The notes under the pieces were generated by a model. It was not told the origin of the DNA. It did not search any database and saw nothing but the letters and a program-made list of their open reading frames with translations. The position numbers and the translations under genes were made by a program. Of a DNA stretch of 16,227 nucleotides, positions 1 to 6,870 are shown in pieces; positions within the stretch are counted from its first letter, which is position 1; every line of letters starts with the position of its first letter. Source of the DNA: Spirochaetota bacterium (GTDB lineage: Bacteria > Spirochaetota > UBA4802 > UB4802); contig JAGYNX010000016.1 in NCBI GenBank assembly GCA_018399855.1, positions 1 through 16,227 of the forward strand, given 5' to 3'.

Positions 1-28
1 TTCCTGGTTTTGCTTTGTTGATTCTCAT
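1..28 (-). CDS. Possible start of a further gene, cut by the window edge
   Basis: An ATG at 28-26 on the minus strand opens a frame reading MRINKAKPG up to the edge. A GGGAG that overlaps the last codons of the phosphofructokinase gene lies 10 nt upstream, a workable Shine-Dalgarno. Only nine codons are visible, so no product can be named and the call could be chance. If real, the gene would be co-transcribed with the phosphofructokinase. Confidence 0.25.
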
Positions 29-35
29 ATTATCA

Positions 36-1235
36 TTACTCCCAGGATTTCCTGTAAGAGAGACGCTCCTTAAGCGTATAAAAATCACTCCCCTTGGGTA
101 CATCACGAAGCTTTGTTTTCAACGTGTCTGAATCGATAAGTTCACTGAATGGTACCGCCTTAAGGTCAAAATTATCTGTTACTGACACCATGATACCGAA
201 AGTATCCTCAGAATAAAACTTGTACGCACCGTAGCCCAGCATGCTTCCAAGAACCACATCAAAGCTTATGGGGGGAGATGACCTGGTCTCGTAACCTATC
301 TGTTTCGGGGTAACTTTCACTTCAAGGCCGGTTTTCTCCATGTAGAGGGATTTTACCCTTTCTGCCAGGATTCTCGATATTTGAGCTTCACGATACAGGA
401 TATTTCCATGCTTGTCTGTTTCAGTGGGTTTCATTTCATCGGGAAGCTTATCAACGATCCCTTCTGATACGGCAATAACCCCGTAAGGCCTCCGATTGTT
501 TTCCCTTGCGATAATCGTATTTGTGATGTCTTCTACCAGCTGATCAATATCAAGTGTATCTCCGGGGATATCCTCGGCAGCAACCATCATTATAGCCTCA
601 GCGGCAATACCTGCGGCATAGGTTATCCATCCCGCTTTTCTTCCCATTAGCTCAACTATAAAAAAGCTGTCAGTGGCCTGGGCGTCTGCTTTCAGGTTCA
701 GCATGTTTTTCTGTGCGGCATCAACCGCCGTCCAGTAACCGAATGTCCAGGGAATTCCGAAATAATCATTATCGATAGTTTTTGGGATATGTATAATCGG
801 GAACCCGAGTATATGCAGGAAATTAGCAGTTTTAAGGGTATCATCACCACCGATTGAAACCAGGGCCCCTATATTCAGGTATTCACACGCATCGATAATA
901 TTATTTAATCGGTTGTTCTTCCCCTTATCTTTTAACTCTTCTATTGTGTTTATCCCTTTCCCGGGGTTAGCCCGGGAAGTTCTTAAGAATATTCCACGTT
1001 CGTTTCTCACCTGGGTTATTTCATAATTTATCTCTGTATAATGAGTTCCTTTTTTAAGCTTTGGATAATTAATATTAAAATCCTGCATAAATTCATAACC
1101 GCGGTAGAAACCGATTACCGGCACCCCGTGATCGAGAAAATTAAGGGCAGTAGATGATATTACCGTGTTGGCACTTGGTGCGGGTCCGCCTGAAAATAGA
1201 ATTCCTACTTTCTTATGCTTTAGCTTCGTTGTCAT
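36..1235 (-). CDS. pfp: Phosphofructokinase, probably pyrophosphate-dependent
   Basis: This is a complete 399-residue cytoplasmic enzyme of the PfkA/PFP superfamily, which phosphorylates fructose 6-phosphate to fructose 1,6-bisphosphate in glycolysis. The N-terminal GILFSGGPAPS (residues 11-21) is the phosphoryl-donor loop. GGDDT at 129-133 has Asp where ATP enzymes carry Gly. PKTIDND at 151-157 has Lys where ATP enzymes usually have Gly and contains the catalytic Asp155. MGRKAGW at 197-203 belongs to the sugar-phosphate site. In this family the Asp/Lys pair marks use of pyrophosphate, and such enzymes run reversibly. The donor is inferred from these residues only. The start is ATG, with GGAG about 10 nt upstream. 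The gene follows the acd pair on the same strand after a 260-nt gap that holds a hairpin and a weak promoter, so it is probably transcribed separately. Confidence 0.93.
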   Translation of the reverse strand: MTTKLKHKKVGILFSGGPAPSANTVISSTALNFLDHGVPVIGFYRGYEFMQDFNINYPKLKKGTHYTEINYEITQVRNERGIFLRTSRANPGKGINTIEELKDKGKNNRLNNIIDACEYLNIGALVSIGGDDTLKTANFLHILGFPIIHIPKTIDNDYFGIPWTFGYWTAVDAAQKNMLNLKADAQATDSFFIVELMGRKAGWITYAAGIAAEAIMMVAAEDIPGDTLDIDQLVEDITNTIIARENNRRPYGVIAVSEGIVDKLPDEMKPTETDKHGNILYREAQISRILAERVKSLYMEKTGLEVKVTPKQIGYETRSSPPISFDVVLGSMLGYGAYKFYSEDTFGIMVSVTDNFDLKAVPFSELIDSDTLKTKLRDVPKGSDFYTLKERLSYRKSWE

Positions 1236-1300
1236 TTCAATTTACTCCATCTCACACAATAAGTTTAACTGGTAGTATCAATTAGTTCCGGTACTGCACT

Positions 1301-1329
1301 ATATTACCTTTATTGCTATTTTTGAAGAA
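1301..1329 (-). promoter_or_regulatory. Weak candidate promoter for the phosphofructokinase gene
   Basis: On the minus strand, TTCTTC (1329-1324) and TAATAT (1306-1301) are separated by 17 nt, about 65 nt upstream of the start codon. The -10 box is good and the -35 box is poor. Just upstream lies a 16-bp palindrome at 1330-1345, seven T, CG, seven A, which could act as a bent or UP-type A-tract. Confidence 0.3.
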
Positions 1330-1401
1330 TTTTTTTCGAAAAAAAGGACCAATTAGCGCAGGATACGCATAGTGATCAATACTTTAATTTATTACACACA
1401 A

Positions 1402-1426
1402 ATGGCTGGTTATAAAAACCAGCCAT
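1402..1426 (-). terminator. Hairpin terminator downstream of acdB
   Basis: A perfect 10-bp inverted repeat, ATGGCTGGTT at 1402-1411 and AACCAGCCAT at 1417-1426, encloses a 5-nt loop about 70 nt past the acdB stop. On the minus strand the stem is followed by TTGTGTGTAAT, which is U-rich but not a clean U-tract. It most likely ends the acdAB transcript, though it could be a simple mRNA-stabilising hairpin. Confidence 0.6.
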
Positions 1427-1495
1427 AGTTACATAATTGATACTAATTGAAATGTAAATAACACCATTCGTCAAATCAAAAAAAGTTTTATCACT

Positions 1496-2170
1496 TCATT
1501 TTTTCAGAATAACAAGTGCATCTACTGCAACAGGGTTACCCTTTTCGATAACAAGTGGATTTATATCAATTTCCGCTATTTCATCATATTCACTTGAAAG
1601 GTTTCCAATTCCCACTATCGCTTCTGCCAGCTTTTTTCTATCTACAGGTGAACTTCCCCTGAATTCACCCAGCAGCTTCTGTGTTCTTATTTCATCTATC
1701 ATTTCCATGGCATCAATTTCTGTTAATGGTGCCACACGAAATGATACATCCTTCAGTGCTTCTGTGAATATACCACCAAGTCCGAACATCACGCAGGGGC
1801 CGAACTGAGGATCTCTTGTCATACCAATTACAAATTCACGATTATCACCCTCCACCCATTCCTGAACAATTACACCGTCAAGCCCAACCCCCTTTGATGT
1901 TATCTCGTCATACGCTTCAGCAACCCCTTCAGGGGTTTTCAATTTAAGCTTCACCATACCCATCTCTGTTTTATGCGTTAAGGCAGGCGAGCAGCCTTTC
2001 AGTGCCACCGGGTATCCTGACGTAGCGGCCATTTGTACCGCTTCATCCCTGCTGGTTGCCAGCCTGTTACCGGAAACGACAACACCTGCGCTCTCAACAA
2101 CTCTCTTTGACTCATATTCGGAAAGCGCCGCTTGCTTTCTCTCTACCGCTGTCATAATTATTTCACGCAT
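1496..2170 (-). CDS. acdB: ADP-forming acetyl/acyl-CoA synthetase, beta subunit (ATP-grasp)
   Basis: This 224-residue protein matches the separate beta subunit of ADP-forming acyl-CoA synthetases, which is about 230 residues. The beta subunit carries the ATP-grasp domain that moves the phosphoryl group from the alpha-subunit histidine to ADP, making ATP. Visible ATP-grasp features are PVALKGCSP with ALTHKTEMGMVKLKL (near residues 55-77), IVQEWVEG (near 100-107), MFGLGGIFTE (near 128-137) and the C-terminal EIDINPLVI. The start ATG lies 2 nt beyond the acdA stop. AAGGAG within the last acdA codons is 9 nt upstream, which fixes the start and implies coupled translation. The substrate could be acetate or another short or branched acid; the sequence does not decide this. 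Confidence 0.9.
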   Translation of the reverse strand: MREIIMTAVERKQAALSEYESKRVVESAGVVVSGNRLATSRDEAVQMAATSGYPVALKGCSPALTHKTEMGMVKLKLKTPEGVAEAYDEITSKGVGLDGVIVQEWVEGDNREFVIGMTRDPQFGPCVMFGLGGIFTEALKDVSFRVAPLTEIDAMEMIDEIRTQKLLGEFRGSSPVDRKKLAEAIVGIGNLSSEYDEIAEIDINPLVIEKGNPVAVDALVILKK

Positions 2171-2172
2171 TT

Positions 2173-3636
2173 TCAGTTTCTCCTTTTAGCCAGATACCGT
2201 GAATAGTGATACATCTTCTGAAGACACAGCACCGCCTCTTCAGGCGATCCGTATATAACAAGCTTGTACTTACTGCCTTTTAACTGGTGAACCATCTCAT
2301 CATAGTCAGTTTTAGCAAGGGACACGGGAAGAATGGGTTTCCCGTATTTTTCAGTGATCAGGATAATCTTATCAAGAAAATCCATCTGGTATTGATCAAG
2401 ATTATCCTTGAACTTCTGATACTCTGCTTTGCTGAGATTACCAAGGTTCATGGCTGCTTCTGCCGCTCTCAATGCGAATTGTTTTGAACCCACCATGCCA
2501 AGTGTTATTATGGCATCAAAGGAATCAGACGCGGCCATGTACTCTATTGACTCTTCAAATAAAACGATATCGGGCTGACCAACAAGGTCAACCGGATTTG
2601 CCTTGCTCCAGAATGGAGGCAGTCGTTTGTCCAGCTTTTCCATTACATCGTCAGGAAGGGGGGGAATGCTAAGATCCCGTTCCTCACACTCATCGGCTGT
2701 CACCACTCCCCATCCCCCACCAAGGGTAATTATACCCACCCTGTTGTCAGCCGGTACCGGAAAGCTGTCAAAAGCCGCCGAAAGGCTAAGCAGTTCTGAT
2801 GGTGTCCGGGCAATTACAATACCTGTTTGCTTCATAACACTTTCAAAGATTACATGCGACCCTGACATGGCGCCGGTGTGAGACTGGGCAGCCTGGCTTC
2901 CGCTTTGCGTTCTACCCGCTTTAAGGGCGATCACCGGTTTTTTGGCAGTCACCCGGGAAGCCACATCCATGAATCGTTTTCCGTCGTCAATCCCTTCTAT
3001 GTACATCAACACCACGCTGGTGTCCTCGTCATCCATGAAATACTCGAGGTAGTCCTCAACCTTTAAGACACCCTCGTTACCCGAGCCTACGAATTTGGCA
3101 ATGCCGATCTTTTCCTGCTCGGCCCATTCCATTATCTGGTTTCCCAGGTTTCCGCTCTGGGCAACGATAGAGATGCCTCCAGGTACAGGTCGTACAATTG
3201 AACCGGTGGCATATAAGCTGCAATGGGTGTTGACGATCCCCATGGTATTTGGGCCAACGATGTACATACCGTTCTCAATGGCGAATCGTTCTACCTCTTT
3301 CTCCATCCGGGACCCGTCCTCCCCTGTTTCGCTGAACCCTGATGTTACCATTACCACGTTGGTCACCCCTGAATCCCTGCAATCTTCCAGAACTGCCATT
3401 ACCGTCCGGGCCGGTGTGGTGATAAACACGAGGTCTACCTTATCCTCTATATCTCTTACGGACTTATATGTTTCCCTGCCGAAGACGATGGATTTTGAAA
3501 CGGATACCGGGTACACTTTGCCGGTAAATCCCCCGTCAAGGATGTTGCTCATGATATACGCCCCCCACTTAAAGAGGGTATCGCTGGCACCCACGATGGC
3601 GATTGAACGGGGACAAAAAAGTGAATGAAGATTCAT
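2173..3636 (-). CDS. acdA: ADP-forming acetyl/acyl-CoA synthetase, alpha subunit (CoA-binding)
   Basis: This 487-residue protein is the alpha subunit, holding the CoA-binding and succinyl-CoA-ligase-like domains. With AcdB it converts acyl-CoA, ADP and phosphate to the acid, CoA and ATP. An N-terminal Rossmann CoA-binding domain opens with SIAIVGASD (11-19). VGPNTMGIVN (127-136) and SIVAQSGNLG (156-165) belong to the ligase fold. QSHTGAMSG places the phosphohistidine at His253. LGGGWGVVTADECE (near 305-318) starts the second flavodoxin-like domain. Length fits the archaeal-type alpha subunit rather than the roughly 700-residue fused form. The ATG has AGAGG 9 nt upstream. The 102-nt gap behind galE holds a TACAAT -10-like box on the minus strand but no clear -35 and no terminator, so read-through from galE is possible. 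Confidence 0.91.
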   Translation of the reverse strand: MNLHSLFCPRSIAIVGASDTLFKWGAYIMSNILDGGFTGKVYPVSVSKSIVFGRETYKSVRDIEDKVDLVFITTPARTVMAVLEDCRDSGVTNVVMVTSGFSETGEDGSRMEKEVERFAIENGMYIVGPNTMGIVNTHCSLYATGSIVRPVPGGISIVAQSGNLGNQIMEWAEQEKIGIAKFVGSGNEGVLKVEDYLEYFMDDEDTSVVLMYIEGIDDGKRFMDVASRVTAKKPVIALKAGRTQSGSQAAQSHTGAMSGSHVIFESVMKQTGIVIARTPSELLSLSAAFDSFPVPADNRVGIITLGGGWGVVTADECEERDLSIPPLPDDVMEKLDKRLPPFWSKANPVDLVGQPDIVLFEESIEYMAASDSFDAIITLGMVGSKQFALRAAEAAMNLGNLSKAEYQKFKDNLDQYQMDFLDKIILITEKYGKPILPVSLAKTDYDEMVHQLKGSKYKLVIYGSPEEAVLCLQKMYHYSRYLAKRRN

Positions 3637-3738
3637 ACGGGCCGACCTCTGTTTTTATGTTTTATTGTATTACATGAATGACTCACGTTAGTGCATGTGC
3701 TGCATGAATCAAGCAAAAAAACCGGCAGATTTTATTTA

Positions 3739-4725
3739 TCAGTATCCCCTTCTTCGCTGCTGGGATTCCCAGTTCCATGCTGACCTGACTATCTCATCAA
3801 TATCAGGGTACTCTGGATCCCACCCCAGCTCTTCGCGTGCCCTGCTGGCCGACGCAACCAGGACAGCAGGATCGCCCGGTCTTCGTTCTCCCTCTTTCAC
3901 CGAAAGGTCTTTGCCTGTTACCCTTTTTACCGAATCGATAACTTCTTTTACAGAGAACCCCAGCCCGTTACCGAGATTATACACCCGTGTTGCAGGTGTT
4001 TTCATCAGGTTTTCAAGTGCCAGTATGTGTGCCATTGCCAGGTCATTCACGTGTATATAATCACGAACGCAGGTTCCGTCTTCAGTGTCATAATCAGTGC
4101 CGAATATGGTTATGGTATACTCAGGGTCAAGTACCGCCCGCATTACCAGGGGTATAAGGTGGGTTTCCGGGACGTGTCCTTCTCCCATTTGCCCTGAAGG
4201 GTCGGCCCCCGCAGCATTGAAATACCGCAAGCTTACCGATTTGAACTGGTCAGATATATCCAGGTCGCGCAGCACTTCTTCTATAAAATACTTTGTTTTG
4301 CCATAAGGACTTTCGGGATGCAGCCTGCTGTCTTCACTTATCGGCACTTCTTCAGGTGTACCGTACACGGCGGCAGATGATGAAAAAATGAATCTCTTCA
4401 CATCAGCATCAAGCATTGCCCGAAACATGGTGAATGTTTTGGCCACATTATTGTCATAATACATCAGGGGTTTGTTTACTGATTCACCTACCGCGATATA
4501 AGAAGCAAAGTTCATCACGCATGCTATATCATGGCTTTTCAGCACCTCGCTGACGTGCTGGTAGTCTCCAATGTCACCCTCGATAACATCAAACTCTTCC
4601 ACAAAATCACGAAACCCGGTGGAGAAATTGTCATATACAATTGGTATAAAGTTTCTCCTGGCCAGCAGATGAACAACATGGGAGCCGATATACCCGGCGC
4701 CCCCGGTAACCAGAATTTTTGTCAT
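3739..4725 (-). CDS. galE: UDP-glucose 4-epimerase
   Basis: This is a complete 328-residue short-chain dehydrogenase-type epimerase, which interconverts UDP-glucose and UDP-galactose with bound NAD. The NAD-binding GGAGYIGSH is at residues 8-16. The catalytic Ser is in SSSAAVYG (116-123, about Ser118), and YGKTK supplies Tyr141 and Lys145. RYFNAAGADP and CVRDYIHVNDLA are typical GalE substrate-site motifs. Length agrees with the family. The ATG has AGGAG 8 nt upstream. The gene begins 16 nt after the stop of the transporter gene, so the two are probably co-transcribed, though no functional tie between them is apparent. Activity on N-acetylated sugars cannot be excluded. Confidence 0.95.
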   Translation of the reverse strand: MTKILVTGGAGYIGSHVVHLLARRNFIPIVYDNFSTGFRDFVEEFDVIEGDIGDYQHVSEVLKSHDIACVMNFASYIAVGESVNKPLMYYDNNVAKTFTMFRAMLDADVKRFIFSSSAAVYGTPEEVPISEDSRLHPESPYGKTKYFIEEVLRDLDISDQFKSVSLRYFNAAGADPSGQMGEGHVPETHLIPLVMRAVLDPEYTITIFGTDYDTEDGTCVRDYIHVNDLAMAHILALENLMKTPATRVYNLGNGLGFSVKEVIDSVKRVTGKDLSVKEGERRPGDPAVLVASASRAREELGWDPEYPDIDEIVRSAWNWESQQRRRGY

Positions 4726-4741
4726 AGATTGTCTCCTTCGA

Positions 4742-5770
4742 TTAATATCCGATCAGCATCAACACTATACCAACCAGCAGGCCTGCTATCAAATTTAGAG
4801 TTTTTACCAGGAAAAAGTCCTTACGTGAATGTGCAAGTAGCGGAATCATACCATGCCCGTCCTGCACTATAGAGCTTGTAAGCAATATTGATAGGGGAAT
4901 AATGCCTTTTGAATACATGGTAACAAACGCGAGATGAGGTCCGGATTCGGGTATGATACCAATCAATCCGGATAAGAATAGAACAAAATACGAGTTGTCC
5001 TGAATAAGGGGCTCAAGATTCATTTTCTCAATCAGTATATGTATGATCAGCAGGGCGCCGAATGTCCACAAAAAGATGCGGGGCACATGACTTTTTACCA
5101 CGTGTTCCCAGAGATGTTCTTCAAGAAAATGATCCGGCACTGTTGACACGATAAACAGGGCAATACCGGTAGCCAGCATAAGCGTATAGCGTATCCAGTT
5201 CCACTCTTTCGGCCCGACAGTTCCATTAATAATCATGATCGCAAGAACTATCATCACCAGCACAAGTGATGCCCGTGATAATGAAAGGTTTTTCCAGTGC
5301 TGCAATATTTTCCCTCTTGGGAAACAGTCGCAGTCATGAGGTGGATGGATCTGCAGGCCATCACAATCTGAAAGGCATGCTGATTTTCGGGAGGCAAATA
5401 TTTTATCAACCAGGAAGCCGGCTAACAACCCTATGGGAGCCATTATTCCCATTATAATGAAGGCAGTTTTTGGCATCATGGCAAACATCACAAACGCTTC
5501 ATCACCGCTTGTGACGATCATGGCGGCAACAAGCGCTCCCAGTGACACAACCCGATGGCTGTACATGGCAACCACCATAAAGGCACCGAGGCACCCTGGT
5601 GTGGCACCAAGCAGTACCGCCAGCAGGTATTGCCCCCATGGCTTCTCGGCCATCCGCTGCTGCCATGTGCCACTTGTGATAACGTTGATATACTCGATCA
5701 TGAGCATCATCACAAACACGAATGATGTAATCATGAGAGCGTGTTTAAATGTGTGTAGCAGTTCATGCAT
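4742..5770 (-). CDS. Putative heavy-metal/manganese or arsenic exporter of the ArsP_2 (10TM) type
   Basis: This 342-residue inner-membrane protein has about eight to ten hydrophobic segments. It resembles the ArsP_2 family, a putative heavy-metal exporter often named putative manganese transporter. Two related halves show it: GATPGCLGAF (55-64) with SGDEAFVMF (88-96), and IIPESGPHLAF with SIVQDGHGMIPLL in the second half. Such Gly/Pro/acidic stretches inside membrane segments are the likely ion path. Between the halves, residues 131-149 form a polar loop with Cys132, Cys136, His142, His145, Cys147 and Cys149, a possible metal-binding site. The substrate is not established. No strong Shine-Dalgarno precedes the ATG. 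A divergent promoter region lies upstream, and galE follows closely. Confidence 0.75.
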   Translation of the reverse strand: MHELLHTFKHALMITSFVFVMMLMIEYINVITSGTWQQRMAEKPWGQYLLAVLLGATPGCLGAFMVVAMYSHRVVSLGALVAAMIVTSGDEAFVMFAMMPKTAFIIMGIMAPIGLLAGFLVDKIFASRKSACLSDCDGLQIHPPHDCDCFPRGKILQHWKNLSLSRASLVLVMIVLAIMIINGTVGPKEWNWIRYTLMLATGIALFIVSTVPDHFLEEHLWEHVVKSHVPRIFLWTFGALLIIHILIEKMNLEPLIQDNSYFVLFLSGLIGIIPESGPHLAFVTMYSKGIIPLSILLTSSIVQDGHGMIPLLAHSRKDFFLVKTLNLIAGLLVGIVLMLIGY

Positions 5771-5815
5771 TTTAATTAACCCGGATTTTATATTAAAACC
5801 GCAATTTCAAGTTAT

Positions 5816-5845
5816 ACTATATACCAGCTATTATTTTTTGAACAA
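5816..5845 (-). promoter_or_regulatory. Candidate promoter for the transporter-galE unit
   Basis: On the minus strand, TTGTTC (5845-5840) and TATAGT (5821-5816) are 18 nt apart, about 45 nt upstream of the transporter ATG. The -10 box matches the consensus at five of six bases. No yybP-ykoY-like manganese riboswitch structure is evident between it and the gene. Confidence 0.4.
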
Positions 5846-5893
5846 GAACAAAATTGGAATTGTTTTTAATATCCTCAATAAGTTGTTAATTTC

Positions 5894-5923
5894 TTGACAC
5901 TTCCGGATATGGGGGCATATCTT
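5894..5923 (+). promoter_or_regulatory. Candidate promoter for the lipoprotein/LeuA-domain pair
   Basis: A consensus TTGACA at 5894-5899 is followed 18 nt later by TATCTT at 5918-5923, about 50 nt before the lipoprotein start. The -35 box is perfect and the -10 box matches four of six. It is arranged back to back with the transporter promoter. Confidence 0.45.
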
Positions 5924-5972
5924 ACTATATCATATGATTACTTTGAATTTTAAATGATCAGGCCATGGAAAA

Positions 5973-6374
5973 ATGAAGATATCAAATCACCTTGCGATAT
6001 TAATAACTACCCTGATTGCCATTTGCTCATTCACAACCTGTAGTGATGAGGGAAGCAGTATAAAACTCCTGGTAATTGTTCATTCAAAAGGATTCAGTGG
6101 CTACTATCTTAAAAATGGTGACGAAATAAAACATTTCGGGATTGAGGATGGTGAACTTGATACATTCGAAATTGGACAGTATGAAGAAGAAATAGAGGAT
6201 GTAGATTACCTTGAAATCAGTGTTACCACTAATATCGGTGCAACATCTGCCAGTATTAAAATTTACAAGGATAACAATAAGATGAAGGAAGAATCAATTA
6301 CAGGTCTTGATACTGGAATGTCACATACTTTAACTATGGACTACGAGTACGGTGAAGGCGAAGAAGAAGAATAA
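5973..6374 (+). CDS. Small acidic putative lipoprotein, unknown function
   Basis: This 133-residue protein is not recognised. It starts with MKISNH and a hydrophobic stretch (residues 7-18) leading to FTTC, a plausible but non-canonical lipobox with Cys at about 23. After it comes CSDEGSS, so the mature protein is probably anchored to a membrane and exported. The rest is rich in Glu and Asp, with alternating polar and hydrophobic residues suggestive of beta structure, and it ends in GEGEEEE. One guess is a small beta-sandwich lipoprotein; no domain can be named. The Shine-Dalgarno is weak. The next gene begins 33 nt downstream on the same strand, so the two may share a transcript even though a cytoplasmic regulatory domain makes an odd partner. 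Confidence 0.7.
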   Translation: MKISNHLAILITTLIAICSFTTCSDEGSSIKLLVIVHSKGFSGYYLKNGDEIKHFGIEDGELDTFEIGQYEEEIEDVDYLEISVTTNIGATSASIKIYKDNNKMKEESITGLDTGMSHTLTMDYEYGEGEEEE

Positions 6375-6407
6375 AAAAATAATCCAGATTTTCTACGGAG
6401 ACAATCA

Positions 6408-6857
6408 ATGCTGAACTTTGAAATTCAGGATGCCACCCGGGAACTAGCTATTGCCCGGGCACTGAAAACATATGAACCGCCGTTTCAAATTATTGACAAT
6501 TACCGGCTTATCGATAATGGGATAGACCCTGAAGCAACGGTACAGATAGAGGCTAACGGACGGGAGATTCATGAAGCATCAACCGGCAATGGCCCTGTAG
6601 ACGCGCTTGCCAAGGTGCTGAAAAAAGGCCTTATTCCCCTTTTCCCGGAAATCGAGAGTGTGGCGCTGGTAGATTATCGTGCCAACATAATGGACGCAAA
6701 AAGGGGCACCAGCACCGAGGTTGAAGTAACCATTCTATTCACCAACGGCAATGATGTATGGAAGGTTTACGCGGTTTCTGAAAACATTAACGCAGCTTCT
6801 TTCCGTGTACTTGTTGACGGGTTTGAATATGCCGTGTTGAAATATCATTCAGCATAG
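6408..6857 (+). CDS. Stand-alone LeuA-type allosteric (dimer) domain, isopropylmalate/citramalate synthase C-terminal-like
   Basis: This complete 149-residue protein consists only of the regulatory domain (LeuA dimer, PF08502) normally found at the C-terminus of alpha-isopropylmalate and citramalate synthases. There it dimerises and binds the feedback inhibitor leucine or isoleucine. Diagnostic stretches are EASTGNGPVDAL (56-67), VALVDYRANIMDAKRGT (85-101) and AVSENINAASFRVLVDG (122-138), closest in style to citramalate synthases of the long bacterial type. No TIM-barrel catalytic domain or its remnant is found upstream, where the lipoprotein sits. The gene has its own GGAG 8 nt before the ATG, so it is a true separate gene, not a broken fusion. 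Its partner may be a synthase lacking this domain encoded elsewhere; that is inference. It converges on the PAS phosphatase gene with only 13 nt between stops. Confidence 0.85.
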   Translation: MLNFEIQDATRELAIARALKTYEPPFQIIDNYRLIDNGIDPEATVQIEANGREIHEASTGNGPVDALAKVLKKGLIPLFPEIESVALVDYRANIMDAKRGTSTEVEVTILFTNGNDVWKVYAVSENINAASFRVLVDGFEYAVLKYHSA

Positions 6858-6870
6858 CTGATAGCTTTAC

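Larger units (their letters stand above)
1273..1445. repeat. 12-bp inverted repeat bracketing the pfp-acdB gap
   Basis: TAGTATCAATTA at 1273-1284 is the exact reverse complement of TAATTGATACTA at 1434-1445. The arms bracket 149 bp that hold the terminator-like hairpin and the A/T palindrome. Both arms are AT-rich, so chance is possible. No transposase or target duplication is seen. Confidence 0.35.

Noticed and set aside
3095..3628. 177-codon open frame on the plus strand, antisense to acdA
   Set aside because: It lies wholly inside the well-supported acdA gene, has no ribosome-binding site and reads as low-similarity Ser/Thr/Pro-rich sequence typical of a shadow frame.
5771..5972. Manganese (yybP-ykoY) riboswitch upstream of the transporter
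   Set aside because: The leader between promoter and start is only about 45 nt and lacks the paired purine-rich loops of that riboswitch.
6408..6857. Pseudogene remnant of a full-length LeuA/CimA
   Set aside because: The frame is intact, starts with its own Shine-Dalgarno, and no trace of the catalytic barrel is found upstream.
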